Shown here piece after piece: positions 1-5,712 of a stretch of DNA of 9,844 nucleotides; the stretch's first letter is position 1; each line of letters starts with the position of its first letter. The notes under the pieces are model-generated. The model was not told the DNA's origin. It worked only from the letters and a program-made list of their open reading frames with translations, and did not search any database. Location: NCBI GenBank assembly GCA_023450335.1, contig JAEXHA010000159.1:1-9844 (forward strand), given 5' to 3'. The position numbers and the translations under genes are program-made. This DNA is from Actinomycetes bacterium. GTDB lineage: Bacteria > Actinomycetota > Actinomycetes > Actinomycetales > Microbacteriaceae.

Positions 1-575
1 GCGATCAGCCGCTCGAATACGGCGACCGGGACGATCGCCTCGGCCCAGTCGCGCTCGGCGCCGGGGTGCGGGTCGGTGGCCGCGTAGCCCCAGCCGCCAG
101 CGGTGCCACCGGGCCAGGGGTCGTGCCAGACGGCGGCGGCGTCGAGGGCTGCGACGGCCGCGGCCGTCCCGCCGACGACACGATGATCGGCTGTGGCCTG
201 CGGGTCCACGCGCAGCCGGAAACGCATGCGCGTGAGCCACGTCAGCAGTGGCTCGGCATCGTCACGGTCGACGATGAGCCACGTCGTCTCGCCGTCGTCC
301 ACGACCGCGGCGGCATGCTCGACGTGGCCCTGCGGGTCGAGCACCAGCGTCTCGGTGCCCTCACCGGGACGCAGGGCCGCCAGCGCCTGCGACGTGATGG
401 AATCCAGCCACGACAGCCGGTCCTCCCCCGTCACCGTGAGCACGACGCGATCACCCAGCGGCGCCAGAGCGGTGCCGGCGGCGAGGTCGCGCTGCTCGCG
501 CAGCGGCGCACCGACGTGCTGCAGGCCGAGTTCGTCTGCCACAGCGCCCGGTACGCGCGAGAAGTCATCGGTCAT
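1..575 (-). CDS. ygfZ: YgfZ/GcvT-like folate-binding protein, N-terminal part (runs off the left edge)
   Basis: An open reading frame starts at ATG 575-573 on the minus strand and continues without a stop to the window edge, giving about 191 residues. It begins MTDDFSRVPGAVADELG and contains the typical order of the YgfZ family: an early stretch ending LAPLGDRVVLTVTGEDRLSWL, then SITSQALAAL, then LVLDPQGHVEHAAAV, then WLIVDRDDAEPLLTWL. YgfZ proteins resemble GcvT aminomethyltransferase, bind folate, and in other bacteria help build or maintain certain iron-sulfur enzymes such as the tRNA methylthiotransferase MiaB. The signature around KGCYxGQ lies in the C-terminal half, outside this window, so the key cysteine cannot be checked. 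The start lies 17 nt after the stop of the nitrobindin-like gene, so it is probably the last visible gene of a four-gene unit. Family assignment is by recognition of sequence pattern; a GcvT paralogue is the main alternative. Confidence 0.8.
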   Translation of the reverse strand, partial: MTDDFSRVPGAVADELGLQHVGAPLREQRDLAAGTALAPLGDRVVLTVTGEDRLSWLDSITSQALAALRPGEGTETLVLDPQGHVEHAAAVVDDGETTWLIVDRDDAEPLLTWLTRMRFRLRVDPQATADHRVVGGTAAAVAALDAAAVWHDPWPGGTAGGWGYAATDPHPGAERDWAEAIVPVAVFERLI

Positions 576-592
576 GGTCGTCCCCATCCGGT

Positions 593-1195
593 TCAGTCGG
601 CCCGCGCGAGACGCGCGGACGCGTGCGCGGCGAGCTGGCCGCCCACGGCGGCGATGTCCCACGCCCACAGCAGGTGCCCGTCGACGAGGCCGTACATGCG
701 GGTCGCCGCGGTGTAGCTCTTCGCGCCGGCGGTGCGCACCACGGCATCCGTCGCGATATCGATACGTGGGCCCTTCACCTGCCCCAGGTACAGCTCGCTC
801 ACCCCGTCGGAGTGGACGACGGACACTTCGATGTCGAAGCCGTCCTCACTGTTGCGCAGTGCCTCGACGTCGTCGACCGACCGCGCGTGCTCGCGCGGCG
901 TGACGGGGGGCAGCAGGCCCGGGCCCGCGTCGGCATCGGTGGCCGGGCGGGCCAGACGCCAGTAGCCCAGTTCGGACACGAGCGGGGTGCGCGCGCCGTC
1001 GGCACCGAGCAGCCATGCACTGGCCGCGTAGTTGACCACGGCGCCCCCGTCATGGCTGAAGCTGACGCGATGGGCGAACTCGCCTGTGTAGTGCCGGTCA
1101 CCTTCGTAGTCGATGACGCCGGTGCCTTCCCACACGCCCAGCAGCCACGACAGCGGAACGATGTCCGCCGGCAGATCGGTGGGCAGTTCGAGCAT
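593..1195 (-). CDS. FABP-family / nitrobindin-like heme protein (putative peroxynitrite isomerase)
   Basis: This 200-residue protein matches the actinobacterial FABP/THAP4-type (nitrobindin) beta-barrel family, both in length and in its end motifs. Near the N-terminus is the GxWxGxG motif (G20, W22, G24, G26, in WLLGVWEGTGVIDYEG). At the C-terminus is the pattern LLWAWDIAAVGGQLAAHASARL, split here around H191, which matches the position of the proximal heme histidine of nitrobindins. Characterised members bind ferric heme and react with NO or isomerise peroxynitrite to nitrate; others were described as fatty-acid-binding-protein-like. No signal peptide or membrane helix is visible, so it should be cytoplasmic. 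It starts 5 nt after the stop of the 37-residue gene and ends 17 nt before ygfZ, indicating co-transcription. Next to an Fe-S-related YgfZ, a role in redox or NO stress is a reasonable inference, but heme binding by this particular protein is untested. Confidence 0.85.
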   Translation of the reverse strand: MLELPTDLPADIVPLSWLLGVWEGTGVIDYEGDRHYTGEFAHRVSFSHDGGAVVNYAASAWLLGADGARTPLVSELGYWRLARPATDADAGPGLLPPVTPREHARSVDDVEALRNSEDGFDIEVSVVHSDGVSELYLGQVKGPRIDIATDAVVRTAGAKSYTAATRMYGLVDGHLLWAWDIAAVGGQLAAHASARLARAD

Positions 1196-1200
1196 GCCGC

Positions 1201-1314
1201 TCAGCGCTGGCCGCGGTAGAGGTTCTTCAGAACCACGACCGAGACGAACGCGATCGCCAGCGACGCGAGCCCCAGCAGCCCGACGAAGAACAGTTCCAGT
1301 GCGACGAGGTCCAT
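1201..1314 (-). CDS. 37-residue single-helix membrane microprotein
   Basis: A short frame from ATG 1314-1312 to TGA 1203-1201 encodes 37 residues. It starts MDLVALELFFVGLLGLASL, continues through a hydrophobic stretch IAFVSVVVL and ends KNLYRGQR. Residues about 4-29 form one transmembrane helix, and the basic end should face the cytoplasm under the positive-inside rule. A G-rich stretch (GAGTGAGGG in mRNA sense) lies just before the start and could serve as a ribosome binding site, though it is close. It sits 9 nt after the 96-residue membrane gene and 5 nt before the nitrobindin-like gene, filling what would otherwise be an unexplained 128-nt gap inside a tight operon. That fit and the composition argue that it is real. 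I do not recognise a characterised family; its function is unknown. Most automated callers would skip it because of its size. Confidence 0.62.
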   Translation of the reverse strand: MDLVALELFFVGLLGLASLAIAFVSVVVLKNLYRGQR

Positions 1315-1323
1315 GCCCTCACT

Positions 1324-1614
1324 CTACCCGGCGAACAGGGTCGCCAGCCCGAAGCCGACGCCGATCAGCCCCATGACGACCATCGCCCCGAGAATGCTTG
1401 CGGCGATGCGCTGGATGAAGCCCATCGCCCGGCCACCGGCCAGGTGCACCGCGAAGGAGATGATGACGCTGGCGCCCAGCCCCACCGCCATCCACGCGGC
1501 ACGCCATTCGGGCGGCGCGATGATGCCGATCGCGAGGGCGAGTACCGCGGCCGTGATCCACACGGCGAGGACCCCGCCGTAGCCGTTGCGCGGGGCGAGC
1601 TCGGGGACGGACAT
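1324..1614 (-). CDS. Small three-helix membrane protein of unknown function
   Basis: This 96-residue protein begins MSVPELAPRNGYGG and has three hydrophobic segments at about residues 15-33, 38-58 and 70-94. They are separated by short loops, PPEWR around 34-38 and HLAGGRAMGFIQR around 57-69. It has no visible catalytic motif and I do not recognise a named family; it looks like a small integral inner-membrane protein. It is the first gene of the minus-strand unit and is divergent from glnR. The chosen ATG (1614-1612) has a GGAGG stretch only 1 nt before it, unusually close for a Shine-Dalgarno site; no better in-frame ATG exists nearby, so the start is likely but not certain. The gene continues 9 nt into the 37-residue microprotein, so the two membrane proteins are probably made together. 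Confidence 0.72.
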   Translation of the reverse strand: MSVPELAPRNGYGGVLAVWITAAVLALAIGIIAPPEWRAAWMAVGLGASVIISFAVHLAGGRAMGFIQRIAASILGAMVVMGLIGVGFGLATLFAG

Positions 1615-1716
1615 GCCTCCATTGTGACGTACCGCGACACCCCGCGCGGTCGGCAGGTGACAGCGTTGGTTCTAAGATGGCTCCGTTCGGTCTTCTGCAC
1701 CGGAGGGACGCCCCGC
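1615..1716 (+). promoter_or_regulatory. Divergent intergenic region with candidate glnR promoter and RBS
   Basis: This 102-nt gap separates the leftward membrane-protein operon from rightward glnR, so it must hold both promoters unless transcription enters from further away. For glnR a TAAGAT hexamer at 1673-1678 is a plausible -10 element (TANNNT type). No convincing -35 sits at the normal distance; GTGACA at 1657-1662 is only 10 nt upstream, too close. A GGAGG at 1702-1706 lies 10 nt before the TTG start of glnR and is a good ribosome binding site. For the leftward operon I see no strong promoter. No convincing GlnR box is visible, so autoregulation is not supported by the sequence. Confidence 0.45.
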
Positions 1717-2418
1717 TTGGCCCGACTCCTCGTCTTGAGCGCCGCCCACACCGGCGGTGCGGTTCTGCCCGCCCTCGACCTGCTCAGCCACGACGTACGC
1801 CAGATCCCCGCCGAACCGGCCCAGCTGGTGCATGCACCCGATGCCGATGTCGTCCTGGTCGATGCGCGCGCCGATCTCGCCGCCGCCAAGTCGCTGTGCA
1901 AGATCCTCACCGCCACGGGGCTGCACGCCCCGTTGCTGCTGGTGATCACCGAGGGGGGCCTTGCCGCCGTCTCGAGCGATTGGGGTGTCGACGATGTCGT
2001 CCTGCACACGGCCGGCCCCGCCGAGGTCGACGCCCGCGTGCGCCTGGCCATCGGCCGCCTCGTGCAGGACCAGGTGCCCCCGCGCGTGCAGACTTCGGGG
2101 ATCACGATCGACGAGTCGGCCTACTCCGCCAAGGTACGCGGCAAGCCCCTCGACCTCACGTACAAAGAGTTCCAGCTGCTGCACTTCCTCGCCACGCACC
2201 CCTCGCGGGTGTTCACGCGCGAGCAGCTGCTGAGCGAGGTGTGGGGCTACGACTACTTCGGCGGCACGCGCACCGTCGATGTGCACGTGCGGAGGCTGCG
2301 GGCCAAGCTCGGCGACCTCGAACAGCTCATCGGCACCGTGCGCAACGTCGGCTACCGGTTCAACGTGTACGAAGACGACGAGATCCCCACCCCGGCCGAG
2401 CCCGCACCGGCTCCATAG
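1717..2418 (+). CDS. glnR: GlnR-type atypical response regulator of nitrogen metabolism
   Basis: The 233-residue protein is an OmpR/PhoB-family regulator. Its receiver domain (about 1-115) carries the segments typical of actinobacterial GlnR: ADVVLVDARADL, LVITEGGLAAVSSDWG and DDVVLHTAGPAEVDARVRLA. D49 and R51 match D50 and R52 of Streptomyces/Amycolatopsis GlnR, where D50 supports dimerisation without ordinary phosphorylation; the full acidic pocket of classical receivers is missing. The winged-helix domain (about 125-217) has GKPLDLTYKEFQLL from G142, a recognition helix TRTVDVHVRRLRAKL from T184, and the wing GTVRNVGYRF ending at F215. A Pro/Ala-rich acidic tail follows. The TTG start at 1717 is chosen because GGAGG at 1702-1706 is well placed and the product then begins like known GlnR proteins; upstream ATGs would overlap the divergent gene. 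Known GlnR proteins control glnA, amtB and other nitrogen genes. No sensor kinase is adjacent, as expected for this orphan regulator. Confidence 0.92.
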   Translation: MARLLVLSAAHTGGAVLPALDLLSHDVRQIPAEPAQLVHAPDADVVLVDARADLAAAKSLCKILTATGLHAPLLLVITEGGLAAVSSDWGVDDVVLHTAGPAEVDARVRLAIGRLVQDQVPPRVQTSGITIDESAYSAKVRGKPLDLTYKEFQLLHFLATHPSRVFTREQLLSEVWGYDYFGGTRTVDVHVRRLRAKLGDLEQLIGTVRNVGYRFNVYEDDEIPTPAEPAPAP

Positions 2419-2470
2419 CTCGCGCACTTCCGGTCGCGCACCGGTGACGTCGTCCTGCAATGATGAGGAG
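2419..2470 (+). promoter_or_regulatory. glnR-ppk1 gap with an 8-bp direct repeat and possible -10
   Basis: The 52-nt gap contains a perfect direct repeat TCGCGCAC at 2420-2427 and 2434-2441, spaced 14 nt start to start (just over one helical turn). AATGAT at 2459-2464 could act as a weak -10 element. If it does, transcription would begin close to the ppk1 ATG at 2471, giving a leaderless or near-leaderless message. An AGGAG lies at 2466-2470, directly against the ATG. Equally, ppk1 could simply be read through from glnR. No terminator hairpin is visible. Confidence 0.3.
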
Positions 2471-4642
2471 ATGATCGACACCGAGGTTCTCGACTCCGGC
2501 CTGGGCGACGCGGACGACGACGACTTCGACAGCGTCGTCGAGGTCTACGACTCGCAGCTGCCCGACAACCGGTATCTCGACCGTGAACTGAGCTGGCTCG
2601 CCTTCAACCAGCGGGTGCTCGAACTGGCTGAGGACCCCCACGTGCCGGTGCTGGAGCGCGCGAACTTCCTCGCGATCTTCGCGAGCAACCTCGACGAGTT
2701 CTTCATGGTGCGCGTGGCCGGGCTCAAGCGCCGCATCGTGACCGGGCTGGCGGTGCCCACCAACGTGGGCCGCCCGCCGCAGGAGGTGCTCGCCGACATC
2801 TCGGGCGCCGCGCACACGCTGCAGCTGCGGCACGCCGCGGCGTGGGCCGACCTGGTCAAGCCCGCGATGGTGGATGCCGGAATCGAGGTGGTGCAGTGGG
2901 AGGATCTCACCGACGGCGAGCGCGCGCAGCTGTACGACTACTTCCAGAACCAGGTCTTCCCGGTGCTCATGCCGCTGGCGGTCGACCCGGCCCACCCCTT
3001 CCCGTACATCTCGGGACTGTCGCTGAACCTCGCCATCCGCATCCGCAACGCCCGCACCGGGCGGCAGGAGTTCGCGCGGCTGAAGGTCCCGTCGATGCTG
3101 CCCCGGTTCGTGCAGGTGCCCGGCGCCGCCGGCGACAAGGTGCGCTACCTGCCGCTGGAGTACCTCATCTCCGAGAATCTCGCCGACCTGTTCCCGGGGA
3201 TGGAGGTGCTGGAGCATCACACCTTCCGGCTCACCCGCAACGAGGACATGGTCATCGAAGAGGACGAGACCGAGAACCTCATCCAGGCGCTGGAGGCCGA
3301 GCTGCTGCGCCGCCGGTTCGGCCCGCCCATCCGTCTGGAGATCACCGAGGACATGGACGAGGTGACCCTCGACCTGCTGCTGAACGAGCTCGACATCACC
3401 GAGCAGGAGGTCTACCGGCTGCCGGGGCCGCTCGACCTGCGCGGCCTGTTCGACCTCGTCCGCATCGACCGGCCCGAACTACGCTACCCGCCGCACGTGC
3501 CCCGCACGGCGGCCGCGTTCCAGCCGCCCGACCAGAGCCCTCGCGCCGACCTGTTCGCCGCGATCCGCAAGGGTGACGTGCTCGTGCACCACCCGTACGA
3601 GTCGTTCACCACGAGCGTCGTCGCCTTCCTCGAACAGGCCGCGCGCGACCCGCATGTGCTGGCGATCAAGCAGACGCTGTACCGCACCTCGGGTGACAGC
3701 CCCATCGTCGAGGCACTCATCGACGCGGCCGAGAAGGGCAAGCAGGTCCTGGCGCTGGTCGAGGTCAAGGCCCGCTTCGACGAGGCCGCCAACATCGTGT
3801 GGGCGCGCAAGCTCGAGAAGGCCGGCGTCCACGTCGTGTACGGCCTGGTGGGGCTGAAGACCCATTGCAAGCTGCTCCACGTCATCCGCGAAGAGGACGG
3901 GCTGCTGCGCAGCTACAGCCACATCGGCACCGGCAACTACAACCCCAAGACCAGCCGCACCTACGAGGACTTCGGACTGTTCACGTGCGACGAGCAGGTG
4001 GGGCGTGACCTCACTCGACTGTTCAACGAGCTCAGCGGCTACGCGATCGAGAAGAAGTTCAAGCGTCTGCTGGTGGCCCCCCTGCACCTGCGCAAGGGCC
4101 TGCTGCGCCTCATCGACCGCGAACGCCGCCACGCGCTGGCGGGCAAGCCGGCATCCATCCGCATCAAGGTCAACTCGATGGTCGACGAGCAGATCATCGA
4201 CGCCCTGTACCGCGCCAGCCAGGCGGGCGTGCGGGTGGACGTGTGGGTGCGCGGCATCTGCTCGCTGCGCACCGATCTCGAAGGCGTCAGCGAGAACATC
4301 ACCGTGCGGTCGATCCTGGGCCGCTACCTCGAGCACTCCCGCATCTTCGCGTTCGGTGCCGACGGCAACCCGCAGGTGTACATCGGCAGCGCCGACATGA
4401 TGCACCGCAACCTCGACCGCCGTGTCGAGGCGCTCGTCCGCGTCGTCGCGCCCGCCCACATCGCCGAGCTCGACGGACTGTTCGACCTGGCGATGGCCGA
4501 CACGACCAGCTCGTGGAACCTCGGCGCCGACGGCGAATGGACGCGGCACAGCCGCGATGCGGACGACGCGCCGCTGATCGATCTGCAGGAGAAGCTGATG
4601 TCCCGGATCCAGCGCCGTCGGCGCTCGCGTGCGGTGCGATGA
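2471..4642 (+). CDS. ppk1: Polyphosphate kinase PPK1
   Basis: The 723-residue protein has the normal PPK1 length and layout: an acidic N-terminal leader (DADDDDFD, about residues 14-21), the N domain beginning NRYLDRELSWLAFNQRVLELA, a head domain containing VLMPLAVDPAHPFPYISGLS, and two PLD-like C-terminal domains. PPK1 transfers the gamma-phosphate of ATP onto a growing polyphosphate chain and can run backwards to make ATP. H465 (in GLKTHCK) matches the autophosphorylated H435 of E. coli PPK1. H484 (in SHIGTGNYN) matches H454, with identical 19-residue spacing. H622 (in YLEHSRIFAFG) matches H592 of the second HKD-like motif. All key residues are present, so the enzyme should be active. The start at ATG 2471 fits the family; an in-frame GTG at 2444 is a less likely alternative. 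The ppk1 stop overlaps the start of the next gene in an ATGA junction, showing translational coupling. Confidence 0.96.
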   Translation: MIDTEVLDSGLGDADDDDFDSVVEVYDSQLPDNRYLDRELSWLAFNQRVLELAEDPHVPVLERANFLAIFASNLDEFFMVRVAGLKRRIVTGLAVPTNVGRPPQEVLADISGAAHTLQLRHAAAWADLVKPAMVDAGIEVVQWEDLTDGERAQLYDYFQNQVFPVLMPLAVDPAHPFPYISGLSLNLAIRIRNARTGRQEFARLKVPSMLPRFVQVPGAAGDKVRYLPLEYLISENLADLFPGMEVLEHHTFRLTRNEDMVIEEDETENLIQALEAELLRRRFGPPIRLEITEDMDEVTLDLLLNELDITEQEVYRLPGPLDLRGLFDLVRIDRPELRYPPHVPRTAAAFQPPDQSPRADLFAAIRKGDVLVHHPYESFTTSVVAFLEQAARDPHVLAIKQTLYRTSGDSPIVEALIDAAEKGKQVLALVEVKARFDEAANIVWARKLEKAGVHVVYGLVGLKTHCKLLHVIREEDGLLRSYSHIGTGNYNPKTSRTYEDFGLFTCDEQVGRDLTRLFNELSGYAIEKKFKRLLVAPLHLRKGLLRLIDRERRHALAGKPASIRIKVNSMVDEQIIDALYRASQAGVRVDVWVRGICSLRTDLEGVSENITVRSILGRYLEHSRIFAFGADGNPQVYIGSADMMHRNLDRRVEALVRVVAPAHIAELDGLFDLAMADTTSSWNLGADGEWTRHSRDADDAPLIDLQEKLMSRIQRRRRSRAVR

Positions 4643-5577
4643 CCTCGACAGCTGTCTACGCTGCCGGCGGCGTCGTATGGCGCCGCGTGGAGGGCAAGCT
4701 CATGGTGCTGGTCATCCACCGCACCGCGTATGCCGACGTCACCCTCCCCAAGGGCAAGGTCGACCCGGGTGAGACGCTGGCCGAGACGGCCGCGCGCGAG
4801 ATCTTCGAAGAGACCGGAATCCGCGTCGTGCTGGGCATCCCCGTCGGCGTCTCGCGCTACCGCATGCCCAGCAAGCGAGAGAAGATCGTCCACTACTGGT
4901 CGGCGGAGGCGACCGATGCCGCCATCCGCGCGTCGGCGTTCGTGCCCAACAAGGAGATCGCCGCCCTGGAATGGGTGACGCCGAAGAAGGCGCTCAAGCA
5001 CCTCAGCTACCCGGTGGACGTGGAGATCCTCGAACAGTTCCTCGCCTTCGTCGAGGACGGCGTACTGTCGACCTTCCCGATCATCGTGCTGCGTCATGCC
5101 AAGGCCACCTCGCGCCAGGACTGGGACGGCGCCGACGCCGCCCGCCCCCTCACCGGGCGCGGCACCGCCCAGGCGGGAGCCCTCGTCGGCCCGCTGTCGG
5201 CGTTCGGAGTGCGGCGCATCGTCTCCAGCGACGCGGTGCGCTGCGTGACGACGGTCGCTCCGCTGGCGGCGGCACTGGGGCGCCAGGTCACCCGCACCCC
5301 GCTGCTGAGTCAGGACGCGTGGGATGCCGGTGAGGCTGACGTGCGCGCGGTGATCGGCAAGCGCATCCGATCAGGTAAAGCGGCCGTCCTGTGCTCACAC
5401 CGGCCGCTGCTGCCCGACATCCTCACCGAGCTCGCCCTGGCGACCGGCACGATGCGCGGTTCGTACCTGGGCAGCGCCTCGACCCTCGACCCGGCCGAGT
5501 TCTCCGTCGTGCACCTTTCGGCATCCAACCCCGGGTCGGGGATCGTCGCCATCGAGACGCACGAACCCAAGCCGTAG
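4639..5577 (+). CDS. mutT1: MutT1-like two-domain protein: Nudix hydrolase fused to histidine phosphatase
   Basis: The 312-residue protein joins two enzymes. Residues about 3-135 form a Nudix domain with a complete Nudix box from G39 to I61: G39, E45, R53, E54, E57, E58 and G60 all fit GX5EX7REUXEEXGU. Residues about 147-305 form a SixA/phosphoglycerate-mutase-like domain with the catalytic RHA motif (R152, H153) and the second histidine H254 in LCSHRPLLPD. The mycobacterial homologue MutT1 hydrolyses 8-oxo-dGTP and 8-oxo-GTP to diphosphates and then monophosphates, and also acts on diadenosine polyphosphates. The likely role here is nucleotide-pool sanitation, though the exact substrate is inferred. 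The ATG at 4639 overlaps the ppk1 TGA (ATGA) and has no good ribosome binding site of its own, so translation probably depends on ppk1. A ppk1-mutT1 pairing is also known in mycobacteria, which supports the assignment. Confidence 0.92.
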   Translation: MTSTAVYAAGGVVWRRVEGKLMVLVIHRTAYADVTLPKGKVDPGETLAETAAREIFEETGIRVVLGIPVGVSRYRMPSKREKIVHYWSAEATDAAIRASAFVPNKEIAALEWVTPKKALKHLSYPVDVEILEQFLAFVEDGVLSTFPIIVLRHAKATSRQDWDGADAARPLTGRGTAQAGALVGPLSAFGVRRIVSSDAVRCVTTVAPLAAALGRQVTRTPLLSQDAWDAGEADVRAVIGKRIRSGKAAVLCSHRPLLPDILTELALATGTMRGSYLGSASTLDPAEFSVVHLSASNPGSGIVAIETHEPKP

Positions 5578-5581
5578 CGGC

Positions 5582-5598
5582 CGCTGGGCACCCCGGCG
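5582..5598 (+). terminator. Possible weak terminator hairpin after mutT1
   Basis: Five bases after the mutT1 stop, CGCTGGG (5582-5588) can pair with CCCGGCG (5592-5598), giving a 7-bp stem with one G-T wobble and a 3-nt loop. No T-rich run follows, so it would be an atypical terminator, if it is one at all. It is placed where separation of the glnR-ppk1-mutT1 unit from the PHO-regulated pst operon would make sense. Confidence 0.3.
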
Positions 5599-5607
5599 TC
5601 CCACGTC

Positions 5608-5629
5608 GTTCACCTCTCGTTCACCAAGA
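5608..5629 (+). promoter_or_regulatory. PHO box (PhoP-binding tandem repeat) upstream of pstS
   Basis: Two directly adjoining 11-nt units, GTTCACCTCTC at 5608-5618 and GTTCACCAAGA at 5619-5629, share an identical GTTCACC core in the same register. This is the known organisation of actinobacterial PhoP sites (11-nt direct repeat units with a GTTCACC-like start). It lies 84 nt before the pstS start. A third, degenerate unit may precede it (GTCCCAC at 5598-5604, out of register by 1 nt), but that is weak. Activation of pstS by a phosphorylated PhoP-type regulator during phosphate limitation is the straightforward reading; the regulator is not encoded in this window. Confidence 0.85.
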
Positions 5630-5642
5630 CAGCGCACTCTCG

Positions 5643-5648
5643 TAAGAG
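5643..5648 (+). promoter_or_regulatory. Candidate -10 element of the pstS promoter
   Basis: TAAGAG at 5643-5648 starts 13 nt after the end of the PHO box, roughly where a -10 element stands when the PHO box takes the place of the -35. A second candidate, TAGCGT at 5657-5662, fits TANNNT better but lies 27 nt from the box. Either gives a leader of about 45-60 nt before the pstS GTG. The choice needs a mapped 5' end. Confidence 0.4.
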
Positions 5649-5712
5649 TCGATCTCTAGCGTCAGGGCGAGCCCTGCACCAGGGCTGTCCCCGACACCGA
5701 AGGAAACGACAC

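Noticed and set aside
66..1219. Long plus-strand open frames over the leftward genes (for example 66-716, 193-903 and 623-1219)
   Set aside because: They are antisense shadows of high-GC coding sequence, with low-complexity Arg/Ala/Ser-rich products and no family likeness. The minus-strand frames carry recognisable families.
1624..1640. Possible GlnR box (GTGAC followed by a second half-site) upstream of glnR
   Set aside because: The first half GTGAC fits, but the partner at the right distance (CGACA) does not match the GAAAC-type half-site. One weak match is not enough.
1444..1716. Upstream extension of glnR to an ATG at 1444
   Set aside because: It would overlap the divergent 96-residue gene, has no GlnR likeness, and the TTG at 1717 has a good RBS and starts exactly where the family starts.
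2279..2470. Upstream extension of ppk1 into glnR
   Set aside because: The additional residues are a frame-shifted reading of the glnR winged-helix region; PPK1 likeness begins only after the ATG at 2471.
5576..5585. GCGGCCGC palindrome after mutT1 as an operator
   Set aside because: A short GC palindrome is expected by chance at this base composition and partly belongs to the hairpin already listed.
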